The position numbers and the translations under genes are program-made. Below the pieces are notes generated by a model that did no database searches, was not told where the DNA came from, and worked only from the letters and a program-made list of their open reading frames with translations. Of a DNA stretch of 41,717 nucleotides, positions 25,412 to 33,114 are shown piece by piece. Each line of letters begins with the position of its first letter. The first letter of the stretch is position 1. Source of the stretch: CAYLJV01 sp964510375 (GTDB taxonomy: Archaea; Hadarchaeota; Hadarchaeia; Hadarchaeales; JAGGTB01); NCBI GenBank assembly GCA_964510375.1, contig CAZEBR010000011.1:1-41717 (forward strand), given 5' to 3'.

Positions 25412-26704
25412 TCAATAGTCAGGTCTTTCCTCCTGCATCTCATCGAGGGAGTTTTTCTGGACACTGTAAAATTCGGAGCACTTTTTCATAATTTTCTTCG
25501 CGACGCCGCTTAGGCCGTCCGGACTTCTCCGGGGTTTTATTTTTTTGACCGTCCTACCTCTGAAGTCCCGTACCCTCCTTTCATTGACGTAATTTTTCCG
25601 CTTTAGTTTCCGAATGGATTTTTGAACTACGTAATCAGGGACGTCAAGACTCTTAACTAATCTATCGCGCGGTAGGGGTGAGAGGTAAGCACCGATGTCA
25701 ACCTTTCCCTTCAAATTATCAAAGAGCCTCCTGCCGGGTATATCATCGCCGGCGGCCTCGTAGAATCTTCCGGCCCTACGGACCCCCAGATGGCTCAACT
25801 CGTCCGTAATCTCGGAATCGCTTTCCTTCACGTCAACGTATCCGTGAACCTCGAGTCTCAGCAGGGCATCCCTTATCTCCTCCTTCCTCAGACTCTCGCC
25901 GTAATTCTCCTGTACGAATCGGTATAGTTGAAATTCGAATCCCCCTCCCGGTTTTCTAATCCAGAGAAAAAAGGCTAGGTACCCTTCCAGAGAATCGGGA
26001 TCAATCTCGAAAGGAACCATTTCCTCCAGTTTATCTCTAGCAAAGCTCTCTATTTTCTCGCCCTCGTTTTCTATTATTTCCATCGGCTCCTCGGTTACCT
26101 CCCTAAGCAATTTCCTTAAACTGCCGATCTCGGATATCGTGGACAGGGTGAGTTCGTGTAGGTAGCAAATGTTCGAAGAAATCCTTTCAGTAACCTCGTC
26201 CGGGAGTCCATGTCTCCCCCACCCCTCAAATTTCCCTTTCATCATCCGGTTAATCTCCTTTTCGACCCCCTCCAGCATCCTATCTGCCTCCTCTCGACCA
26301 AAATTTTCCGCGTACTCCCTATCGGTGAAAGGAAATCCGGACTCGTAAAGATCGCCTCTCAGGTTTTGAAGCAATTTCGAAAACTCAGGCCAAAAATAGA
26401 AATCCAGATCAAATTCAAACCCGGAGTCAAATATCGTGGTAAATCTACAAATCCAAATAATGTCAATGTTACCTACCTTTTCGTTTTTCTTCCAAAAACT
26501 ATCAGATCTTACCGATTCGCCCTTCTTATAGGATTTGGTCACGTGTATGAGCTTGTAACCCTCGTCGCGCATCCTGCTGACTACTTCGTTAAGCAGTTCG
26601 GGAAATTTTTCCTGAGATGCCCCTCCCAAATGCTTAATCTGCTTTTTTATGGGGGATTTAATCCTTACTACTTCTGACGTTCTGGCGCTCACAGTTATCA
26701 ACAT
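25412..26704 (-). CDS. Unknown 430-residue soluble protein
   Basis: I do not recognise this protein. The first 130 residues look alpha/beta, with a segment of alternating hydrophobic strands (GNIDIIWICRFTTIFDSGFE). Residues 130-270 are helical and charged. The C-terminal 170 residues contain at least one winged-helix-like pattern (LRKEEIRDALLRLEVHGYVD; also LVKSLDVPDYVVQKSIRKL), then a basic tail (RGRTVKKIKPRRSP) suited to nucleic-acid binding. The start ATG lies at about 25 nt from a TTTAAATTTT box (minus strand, near 26722), as for a leaderless mRNA. It diverges from the structured RNA candidate with only about 75 nt between them. Confidence 0.7.
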   Translation of the reverse strand: MLITVSARTSEVVRIKSPIKKQIKHLGGASQEKFPELLNEVVSRMRDEGYKLIHVTKSYKKGESVRSDSFWKKNEKVGNIDIIWICRFTTIFDSGFEFDLDFYFWPEFSKLLQNLRGDLYESGFPFTDREYAENFGREEADRMLEGVEKEINRMMKGKFEGWGRHGLPDEVTERISSNICYLHELTLSTISEIGSLRKLLREVTEEPMEIIENEGEKIESFARDKLEEMVPFEIDPDSLEGYLAFFLWIRKPGGGFEFQLYRFVQENYGESLRKEEIRDALLRLEVHGYVDVKESDSEITDELSHLGVRRAGRFYEAAGDDIPGRRLFDNLKGKVDIGAYLSPLPRDRLVKSLDVPDYVVQKSIRKLKRKNYVNERRVRDFRGRTVKKIKPRRSPDGLSGVAKKIMKKCSEFYSVQKNSLDEMQEERPDY

Positions 26705-26763
26705 TTCATTACGTCTCTGGAAAATTTAAAGGAAAGGATAGCTTTTAGTACGGGAAATGAGAG

Positions 26764-26771
26764 ATTTTTAA
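26764..26771 (+). promoter_or_regulatory. TATA box of the structured RNA gene
   Basis: TTTTTAAA at 26764-26771 lies about 20-26 nt upstream of the first stem of the RNA candidate, and the stretch just before it is purine-rich (GAGAGA), as in archaeal BRE/TATA pairs. It is oriented away from the unknown 430-residue gene. Confidence 0.5.
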
Positions 26772-26779
26772 ACGCAATG

Positions 26780-27055
26780 ATGGAGTAATCCACGGTATTC
26801 GAGGGCTGGTGTGAACCGATGATCGCCAGTGCAATGCCGTGGGGACACTTGAGTAATCCATCGGAAAAAACGTGCCCTCGCGGTCCCCGTAGGAGTTCTT
26901 GGCGTGACACCAGTCGATGACTGCGGGACAACCCGGGCGCGAAACACGATGGTACGGGCCCCCGACAAAGCCCGCCACGAGGGTTACCGAGTGGAGAGCG
27001 CCGAAAGGCAAAAACGATGAAGCTCGGAGTTAGTAGGTTGGGATACAGCGGGGGT
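26780..27055 (+). ncRNA. GC-rich structured RNA, candidate multi-hairpin H/ACA guide RNA
   Basis: About 275 nt, far richer in G and C than its surroundings, with no convincing ORF on either strand. Hairpin 1: lower stem CCACGG (26790-26795) with CCGTGG (26837-26842), upper stem CTGGTG (26806-26811) with CGCCAG (26824-26829), an internal pocket, a UGA/GA-rich loop that could form a K-loop, and ACA at 26845-26847, exactly 15 nt after the upper stem. Hairpin 2: CCCGTAG (26886-26892) with CTGCGGG (26921-26927), then ACA at 26928-26930, 14 nt after a short upper stem. These match the 14-16 nt rule for archaeal H/ACA RNAs. The 3' part (26931-27055) folds further (CGGGC/GCCCG, a GCC-GAAA-GGC tetraloop) but is not assigned. 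RNase P and SRP RNA signatures are not seen. Confidence 0.55.
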
Positions 27056-27056
27056 C

Positions 27057-27730
27057 CTAACTTTCAAACTCGGACTTTATTCTCTGAGCCGTTTTCCAAG
27101 TCTCCCTAGCAAAATTGGGTAAACTCTTGTGGCTTTCCATCCAATCCTTCAAAAATTTGATCGTCTTGCCGTCCGAGGGATACCCCGACCCGGTTTCCCC
27201 GTATTTTTCTTTGAGCTCGTCAATTCTCATGTCTCTCCTTACCTTGGCCACTATTGAAGCCGCCGATACCGGGACGTGATTCTTGTCGGCCTCGTGCTCA
27301 ACGATAAGCTCGGTTGAACAGTCCATCAAATCCCTGACACTTCCAGTAAACTTGTCCGGGTTGGCACTCGCCGAATCCAAGTAGGCTTTTTCGGGGCTGA
27401 GTCTATCCAAAATGCGCGCGAATCCAATGGCCTCTATCCTGTTCAGGTTGGTCCCTTCCCTCCGAAGCTCATCTATCTCCCAAGGCTCAAACTCTACGAT
27501 TTCTATTACCTCGGCCCTTTCCTCTAAAAATACCTTCAACTCCTCTCTCCTATGGGGATTAATTTCCTTCGAATCTCGAATCCCCTCCTTTCTCAAATCC
27601 TCGAACTCACCTGATTCGAGGACTATGCCACAGATGACCATCGGGCCTAGAACGGGGCCTTTGGGCGGGCCTCAAGCGATAGCCCTCTACCCGCCTCGTC
27701 CAGGCCGGCCACCAAGATGCGTTTATTCAT
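27057..27730 (-). CDS. rnhB: Ribonuclease HII, interrupted by a 26-nt out-of-frame insertion
   Basis: The enzyme cleaves RNA at single ribonucleotides or hybrids in DNA. The N-terminal piece, from ATG 27730, reads MNKRILVAGLDEAGRG, with the catalytic Asp and Glu. The rest (from the codons for GPMVICG onward, 27659-27057) is in another frame and contains the other catalytic residues (LDSASANPD and EHEADKNHVPVSAASIV). Joining 27684 to 27657 would restore the expected DEAGRGPVLGPMV. The 26 nt between (27658-27683) are extra, and continuing through them hits a TAG. A translation starting at ATG 27641 would lack the first two catalytic residues. The 3' end abuts the structured RNA on the opposite strand. 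Confidence 0.8.
27658..27683 (-). other. 26-nt insertion in rnhB
   Basis: On the coding strand this reads from GCTATCGCTTGAGG through CCCGCCCAAAGG. It follows the codons for DEAGR and separates them from GPVLGPM. CCCGCC inside it pairs perfectly with GGCGGG in the upstream exon (27695-27690), giving a 6-bp hairpin, and the flanks share AGG, so the exact junction can slide by three bases. It may be a spliced intron, a bypassed segment, a recent insertion or an assembly fault. Confidence 0.6.
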
Positions 27731-27873
27731 TTTATGACCGCACTGGGTATTTTCTAAATGGAAATGAAGCTAATAAAGTATAATCTGTTTTATCGGCTAT
27801 ACTGAGGTTTAAACGGGCATCAATCACAATTCACTGGATTTATAAGAATAGTCCCGTCTAATTCATACGGAGT

Positions 27874-28962
27874 GTGGTTTTTATCCAGAAAGGTCAATCC
27901 CTCGCCGTGGGTGTCGCCGTCGTAATAGTGATTATAGGGTTGGTCGGTTTCGGCATCTATTATTTTGCATTCCGTAAACCACAAAAACAGGAATTAAACT
28001 CCGCCAAAACCTCCGCCAAAGAAACTCTCCTCGAGCTACAAAACGTCGGTACGGACCAAGCACAAGAAAAAGTCAGTGAATACTACAGTCAAGTCCAGCG
28101 AGCGGAAACGGTAAGCGCGGTCAATTCCATCGAGCAGGAAGTAAACTCCGAAATCAGACTGGAGTCCAAGCGCGCCTCAATGATAGAGGCAGTTAAAAAA
28201 GCTACCTCGGGATCCTTTCAAGACCTGACCGAAGTCAGAAACAGTCTATTAAATGATATAAATTCGGCCACTTCTACCAGCGCTCTGAACAACATATCCT
28301 CCAAAATGGAAGAAGATATCACCTCAGAGTGGAGAAGCGAACTCAACACTCAAATCAGTTCCATATCCGGCCAAAATATAGTCAAAATTAGGAAAAATAG
28401 CAAAGTCTACGAAAGTCACGTGACGAAAGACAGAGCCCTCTCATACATAAACAATCACTCATGGGAAGTTCTTTCCGAAGTTAAATTTATCGAATCCAAT
28501 TCTTTCGAGGTCCCGGTGATTGACACGTTCAAGAACACACCGACCATCAAAAAGGATACTAGAGTCAATGTCTACGAATACGGGTACGAAAATAATTCGA
28601 TGCAAATCCGAGTAGAAAACACGAAAGTTTTGAGGATTATATATCCAAAGGATGTGCTTTCTTCCATCTCTTGGAGCAGAAGCGAAGATTTAGGTGGAGA
28701 AACTTTGAGTTACAACTTCAACACCAACGTTTGGGAGGAGATTAAGGCCTCCACCGCAGGAATTGAAGAAGCCCAGCAAGTATGGAACAACTGGGCGGAG
28801 AACGTCGTGAACACCGCCAGAGAAAACGCCAATTTAGGTAATTACGACCTACAAGCTATCTACGTACTGAGGGTTTCCTCGGATCAAGTCGCTCAGGACC
28901 TCATTCAAATAGAGAAGTTCGAAGGAGGAAACCGGGACCTGGCACTGTTGGCCAGAGACTGA
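27874..28962 (+). CDS. Anchored extracellular protein with prepilin-like N-terminus
   Basis: 362 residues from GTG 27874. The N-terminus MVFIQKGQSLAVGVAVVIVI has a K-G-Q site (Gly7/Gln8) followed by one hydrophobic stretch to about residue 33. This resembles archaeal type IV prepilin signals processed by PibD/EppA peptidases (K/R-G before Q, hydrophobic helix after). The remaining 325 residues are hydrophilic: first helical (ETLLELQNVGTDQAQEKVSE and repeats of the pattern) and then more beta-like, with many Ser, Thr and Asn, typical of outside-facing archaeal proteins. No family is recognised. Alternatively it is a simple N-anchored protein. It is transcribed divergently from rnhB. Confidence 0.7.
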   Translation: MVFIQKGQSLAVGVAVVIVIIGLVGFGIYYFAFRKPQKQELNSAKTSAKETLLELQNVGTDQAQEKVSEYYSQVQRAETVSAVNSIEQEVNSEIRLESKRASMIEAVKKATSGSFQDLTEVRNSLLNDINSATSTSALNNISSKMEEDITSEWRSELNTQISSISGQNIVKIRKNSKVYESHVTKDRALSYINNHSWEVLSEVKFIESNSFEVPVIDTFKNTPTIKKDTRVNVYEYGYENNSMQIRVENTKVLRIIYPKDVLSSISWSRSEDLGGETLSYNFNTNVWEEIKASTAGIEEAQQVWNNWAENVVNTARENANLGNYDLQAIYVLRVSSDQVAQDLIQIEKFEGGNRDLALLARD

Positions 28963-28999
28963 AAACGCTCACTTTTACCGACCCCAACGGTGACCAAAA

Positions 29000-29539
29000 A
29001 TGGCAAATAATTTTCTCATTACCGGTTCTCCAGGAAGCGGAAAGACTACTGTTATCGAAAAAGTGATCTCAAATTTGGAGAAGAGGGACTTTGTTACCGG
29101 CGGTATATTCTGTCCGGAAATCCGGGAAAGCGGGACCAGAAAAGGATTCGAAATAGTGAACATAAAATCCGGAGAGTCGAAAATCCTAGCCCACGTAAAT
29201 CGTTCCAAGGGTCCCCGGGTCGGAAAGTATCGGGTAGTGGTCGAAAACGTTGACTCCATGACCGAGTCCGCCATCGGACGAGCGGTAGACGAATTTGATC
29301 TCGTCGCAGTCGATGAAATAGCGCCGATGGAAGTCAAGAGCCAAAAATTCCGACGGCAGGTGGGCAGGGCCCTCGATTCTGAAAAGCCATTCCTGGGCGC
29401 GATTCACAAGAGGTCCAGCTCCGGCTTTATCGGCGAGGTTAAGGAAAGAAACGATGTCCAACTCTTCGAGGTAAAAAAAGATAACAGAGAAAAACTGCCG
29501 GAAGAACTTACTGACCTGATTCTGAATGAACTATCTTAG
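29000..29539 (+). CDS. Nucleoside-triphosphatase THEP1 family
   Basis: 179 residues. The Walker A loop is GSPGSGKTT at residues 9-17, the Walker B segment is LVAVDEIAPMEV, and RDFVTGGIFCPEIRESGTRK is the THEP1-type region after the first helix. Members (THEP1 / human cancer-related NTPase) hydrolyse NTPs in vitro, and their cellular role is unclear. It is an independent gene between the anchored protein and trm1. Confidence 0.92.
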   Translation: MANNFLITGSPGSGKTTVIEKVISNLEKRDFVTGGIFCPEIRESGTRKGFEIVNIKSGESKILAHVNRSKGPRVGKYRVVVENVDSMTESAIGRAVDEFDLVAVDEIAPMEVKSQKFRRQVGRALDSEKPFLGAIHKRSSSGFIGEVKERNDVQLFEVKKDNREKLPEELTDLILNELS

Positions 29540-29650
29540 TTCCATATGGTCCCTAAGAAGGATAATCGAGACAGGGCCCATAGCGTTTTGAAAATTACTC
29601 TCGAGTTGGACTTAGCTTAAAGAAGTGGCTTTTTCTATATGTATTGAAAG

Positions 29651-30820
29651 GTGTATCCGTTGGAAACGGAAATTGTGGAAGAGGGAGAAGCAGAATTAAT
29701 CGTTCCCCAACTGGAAAAGTACAAAACTTCAGATAAAGAATACGTTCCCTCAAAGACTCCCGTCTTCTTTAATCCAGTCATGGAAATCACGAGGGATATA
29801 TCGGTCTCATCCCTCCAAGTACTGGGGGAAGACATAGACGGCCTCCGAATATGCGATGCATTGGCCGGAGTGGGAGCCAGAGGTATAAGATACTCAAAGG
29901 AGTTGAAGGACCCCGGAGAGATAGTCATCAACGATAGGGACGAAGAGGCAGTAGACCTGATCAGAAGGAATATAGAAAGGAACGAACTCGAATCGGCCGT
30001 CGCAAGCGAAGAGGATGCGAACGCCCTACTGAGCAATCACCGCCCTCGCTTCCACGCGATAGACCTGGACCCCTTCGGAACCCCCGTCCCATTCTTGGAC
30101 TCGGCTTTTTCAGCCATCTCCCGACGGGGAATGTTATTCGTTACCGCCACGGACACGGCACCGCTCTGTGGCGCATATCCGAAACCATGCCTCAGGAAGT
30201 ATGGGGCAAAGCCTCTAAGGATTTCCTATTCCAGGGAACTGGGATTGAGGATACTGATCGGAACCGTGCAAAGGAGGGGAGCCACGTACGATCTCTCTCT
30301 TTCACCCGTCCTCAGCCACGCTACACAACATTTCTTTAGAGTACACTTCAAGGTCGATCAGGGCGCCAAAAAAGCGGACAAATTGCTGAAAAAACAGGGA
30401 TATATATCTCACTGCTCCGGATGCGGCAGGAGGTATGCAACCAAGGGACTTGTTACCGAACTTCCCCAAAACTGCGATTGCGGCAGAAAATTGGCCCATT
30501 CCGGTCCCATGTGGCTGGGAGAGTTCGGAGAGAAAGATCACCTCAGAAAAGTCATAGAGGACATATCGACGAGGAACTTTGACCTCGGGAGAAAAGAAAG
30601 GGATTTACTAAGAAGCTGTCTGAACGAGGCTGAAGGCCCACCGACTTTCTATGACATCCACGAAATTAGCTCTAAGCTCGGGACTTCGCCACCAAAGCTT
30701 GACCTCTTGGTAAATAGGTTAAAGGAAAGGAATTTCTTCGTCTCCAAGACGCACTTCTCGGGAACAGGTTTGAGAACCGACGCTCCAATGGAGACTCTGG
30801 TCGAAATAATTCCCAGCTGA
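29651..30820 (+). CDS. trm1: tRNA (guanine26-N2)-dimethyltransferase Trm1
   Basis: 389 residues. N-terminal VEEGEAELIVP and FFNPVMEITRD are family hallmarks. The SAM-binding motif is DALAGVGARGIRY, the catalytic DPFG loop is in AIDLDPFGTPVPFLDSAF, and the C-terminal part has a Cys4 zinc site (CSGCGRRY and CDCGRKL). The enzyme makes dimethylguanosine at tRNA position 26. GTG 29651 gives the longest product; TTG 29660, 6 nt after GGTG, is an equally good start. It converges with rlmE, leaving only 3 nt between the two stops. Confidence 0.95.
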   Translation: MYPLETEIVEEGEAELIVPQLEKYKTSDKEYVPSKTPVFFNPVMEITRDISVSSLQVLGEDIDGLRICDALAGVGARGIRYSKELKDPGEIVINDRDEEAVDLIRRNIERNELESAVASEEDANALLSNHRPRFHAIDLDPFGTPVPFLDSAFSAISRRGMLFVTATDTAPLCGAYPKPCLRKYGAKPLRISYSRELGLRILIGTVQRRGATYDLSLSPVLSHATQHFFRVHFKVDQGAKKADKLLKKQGYISHCSGCGRRYATKGLVTELPQNCDCGRKLAHSGPMWLGEFGEKDHLRKVIEDISTRNFDLGRKERDLLRSCLNEAEGPPTFYDIHEISSKLGTSPPKLDLLVNRLKERNFFVSKTHFSGTGLRTDAPMETLVEIIPS

Positions 30821-30823
30821 CAC

Positions 30824-31439
30824 TCAAGGTCGGCGGAAACCTTTGCCGACAANNNNNNNNNNTCTCGGCACTTTCGTCTCGCGACGCATCCGGTTTCGAG
30901 GACTTCAAAAAATCAAAACATTTCTTCGCATCCTTTCTCAGGTCTTCAAACATCTCCCCCTGAAAAACCTTGATCAGGACGTTACCGCCCGGCTTGAGCA
31001 ATCGTCTCGCAAGATTTAGAGTCGCCCGTCCGAGCTCGACGGACCTGGCATGGTCCACATCCCATATCCCTGATACGTCCGGTGCGGCATCCGAAACAAT
31101 CACATCGGGACTACCGGGCAGGTTTTCTTTGATTACGTCCTCCGTTTCCATCTCCGTTATATCTGCCTGAATGCATTTTACGTTGGAAATATCCAAATCT
31201 TCGATCTCCTCCAGATCTACTCCAATAATGGAACCCTTCTCACCTACTATATCTCGCGCGACTTGAAGCCACCCGCCAGGTGCGGCGCCGAGGTCAAGCA
31301 CGACGCCGCCCGGTTCGATGAGATCGTACTTTTCGTTCAATTGCTTGAGCTTGTAAGCTGCCCTGCTCCTGTAACCTTCATCCTTGGCCTTATTATAGTA
31401 GTGATCATTCTTTCGCTTTTCTTGCCAATTTTCTCCCAT
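30824..31439 (-). CDS. rlmE: 23S rRNA (uridine-2'-O-)methyltransferase RlmE / FtsJ, with an assembly gap
   Basis: The start is ATG 31439 (MGENWQEKRKNDHYYNKAKD) with GAGGG upstream, one base after the stop of the GIY-YIG gene. SAM motif LDLGAAPGGWLQVA, SDAAPDVSG and LIKVFQG are the RlmE motifs, with the K-D-K-E catalytic residues (YKL, SDAAPD, LIKV, ESAE). Ten N at 30853-30862 interrupt the last residues. Beyond them a second frame reads VGKGFRRP then TGA at 30826-30824, exactly the expected C-terminus, so the true gap is 1 base shorter or 2 longer (mod 3) than shown. The protein methylates the ribose of a uridine in 23S rRNA. Confidence 0.9.
30853..30862. other. Assembly gap (10 N)
   Basis: The run of N lies within the 3' end of rlmE. 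The frames on its two sides cannot be joined across exactly ten bases, so the length is a placeholder. Confidence 0.98.
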
Positions 31440-31440
31440 T

Positions 31441-31854
31441 TTACCATTCCCTCGGGGCGAGTCCAATTTTTTCGAAGCTTGATCTTACCTTCTTTTCCAA
31501 CCGGGAAAAGTCCTTGGCATAAAACAAATGACTATCACACCCACAATCGGAGGAACCGAAGTCTTTTACCATCTTGAACGAATCGGCAACCGCCCGAGCC
31601 AAGTCGCATTCCTTTCTCTCCTCGCTTACTCCAAAGAGCACCTTCTCTACATCGGACTCCGAAAGAAGATAGTCTATATGCCAGTGCAATTTTTTCTCGT
31701 CCTCCAAGTGCCTTTCAATCCTGTTCTCCAACCCGTTGAGGGCCGAGCCAACGTAAGCGTAAAAACCGTTTTGAAACTCTATTTCCCTAAGACGACCGAC
31801 TTCGATGTATTTAGGCTCAGAAAGCTCCACCAATAAGACGTAGGTCCCCTTCAT
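31441..31854 (-). CDS. GIY-YIG domain protein of the DUF123 family
   Basis: 137 residues. It begins MKGTYVLLVEL, then FQNGFYAYVGSALNGLENRI with the Y-x-Y-V-G and downstream Arg, and KKLHWHIDYLL, all typical of the short DUF123/GIY-YIG family. Late Cys (DCGCDSHLFY) are also common in it. Such proteins are predicted nucleases, found alone or fused to endonuclease III, so a role in DNA repair is plausible. The stop nearly overlaps the start of rlmE, so the two are co-transcribed. Confidence 0.88.
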   Translation of the reverse strand: MKGTYVLLVELSEPKYIEVGRLREIEFQNGFYAYVGSALNGLENRIERHLEDEKKLHWHIDYLLSESDVEKVLFGVSEERKECDLARAVADSFKMVKDFGSSDCGCDSHLFYAKDFSRLEKKVRSSFEKIGLAPREW

Positions 31855-31906
31855 ACTCGCTTTTTCTTAAATCATGTTCCGTTATTAAGATATTCCCGAT
31901 ACAAAT

Positions 31907-32614
31907 CTACGAGCTCTGAGGTTCTTTTACGTCGGTCTTTCTCGGATTGGTCCTCGCATAAGGCTTGCGATCCTCCTCCACCGATCCCCAAAGAACGCTC
32001 ACGTCTTCCGGAGGCGACTCGTTTTTCTTAAGATAGCTATCTACTCTTTTTACGATCTCCTTATCGATAACCTCGGGAGGATTTTCTAGGTTAAATATCG
32101 CTTCTTCTATCTCTTCATGATTTGGCCTGCTGATTACCTCCACCAAAGCCTCATCCTTGAGTCTCAAATCCTCACTTTGAAATACTCGTGGGACAGAATA
32201 TTTCAGGTCAAAAATCTGCTCTATCTTCTCTTTTTCCTTGTTGAGCATCAAGACCCCGAAAGGTTGATCCTCCAGTAGCCGGTAACTGTTGAGTATCCTA
32301 TTCCTATTCTTCCTACTATCGGACACCACCAGATAGGATTTAATCTGCTTCGAATCGATATTTCTACTCTTGGGATAGACGGAGCTTTCAAGCTTGAGGC
32401 TTTTCACATCCTTCTCAATGTTCTTCGAGTCCCTAGTAAATTTGAAGAGTGATATTTCATTTCTATTTTTTATGATTAAGTCTACGAAGCCAACTAACCC
32501 CCTATGAGCGTAGGGTGCCCAAACCTCATAGTTTTCGGGATACCCCTTCAGTTCTAGAAAATTCTTAATCAAATCCGAGTTCTTCTCTTTAAATTTATTC
32601 TGAATGTTTTGCAT
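31907..32614 (-). CDS. Unknown protein, possibly PD-(D/E)XK-like
   Basis: 235 residues, family not recognised. The segment GYPENYEVWAPYAHRGLVGF is followed by VDLIIKNRNEISLFKF, which is reminiscent of the nuclease pattern G-x-x-D-(x)n-E/x-x-K found in archaeal PD-(D/E)XK-like proteins, although the second acidic residue is not where it usually is. The middle is charged and helical, and the C-terminus is disordered-looking. A TATA-poor AT-rich region (32615-32830) lies upstream. Function is open; a nucleic-acid role would be a guess. Confidence 0.65.
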   Translation of the reverse strand: MQNIQNKFKEKNSDLIKNFLELKGYPENYEVWAPYAHRGLVGFVDLIIKNRNEISLFKFTRDSKNIEKDVKSLKLESSVYPKSRNIDSKQIKSYLVVSDSRKNRNRILNSYRLLEDQPFGVLMLNKEKEKIEQIFDLKYSVPRVFQSEDLRLKDEALVEVISRPNHEEIEEAIFNLENPPEVIDKEIVKRVDSYLKKNESPPEDVSVLWGSVEEDRKPYARTNPRKTDVKEPQSS

Positions 32615-32830
32615 AGATGACCATTATCTTTTTTCTCTGTCATCCCTTAAAGTTCTCCACCTTCCTTAATTGGCAACAAAACCGAGTCAAAAGACAGATA
32701 GAATCCTCATAGACTCGAACTAAAATCCTATAAGGAAAATAAAACCATTCTAAATTGTAAAAATCTTAAAAATAACCTCTAAGAAAACTAATTCTTCATC
32801 ATATTTAACTTGAAACCCAAAGAATTAGAC

Positions 32831-33082
32831 TTAAGTTTCTTCTTCTTGCATTTTTTCGGATATTTTTTCTTTTAAACTTCCTAACTTCTCTCGAAGTTTT
32901 AACAATTCCTCAGGCTTTGCTGCCGCAAACCCTTTTTGCTCTTTAAGTCCACCGAAAAATATCAGCTTATCCCCCGGTTCAATAGCCAGATCGTTTCTCA
33001 AATCCGCGGGTATTACCACCTGACCCTTTTTGCCTACGGTAGCCGATCCATAGAATATCGGTTCGGTCTCTTCTTCACCCAC
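32831..33082 (-). CDS. AbrB/MazE-type DNA-binding regulator
   Basis: 83 residues. The swapped-hairpin AbrB fold is clear: GSATVGKKGQVVIPADLRND, then LAIEPGDKLIFFG. The C-terminal 35 residues form a charged helix (PEELLKLREKLGSLKEKISE). Proteins of this type bind DNA as dimers, either as transition-state regulators or as antitoxins. GTG 33082 is the start, behind GGAGGGAGGTGTAAAT. It follows the ABC permease after 32 nt on the same strand and is probably the last gene of that operon, possibly its autoregulator. Confidence 0.88.
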   Translation of the reverse strand: MGEEETEPIFYGSATVGKKGQVVIPADLRNDLAIEPGDKLIFFGGLKEQKGFAAAKPEELLKLREKLGSLKEKISEKMQEEET

Positions 33083-33114
33083 ATTTACACCTCCCTCCTA
33101 AATTCCTATCGCAC

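Noticed and set aside
26745..27011. Minus-strand ORFs of up to 88 codons across the GC-rich region
   Set aside because: They have no ribosome binding sites, contain unlikely composition for this genome, and lie over paired segments of the RNA candidate, so they look like chance open frames.
26780..27055. RNase P RNA or SRP RNA as identity of the structured RNA
   Set aside because: I looked for the conserved GAGGAAAGUC and ACAGAA core of RNase P and for the GGAAGG/GGAGCA loop and GUAAC motif of SRP RNA; none is present on either strand.
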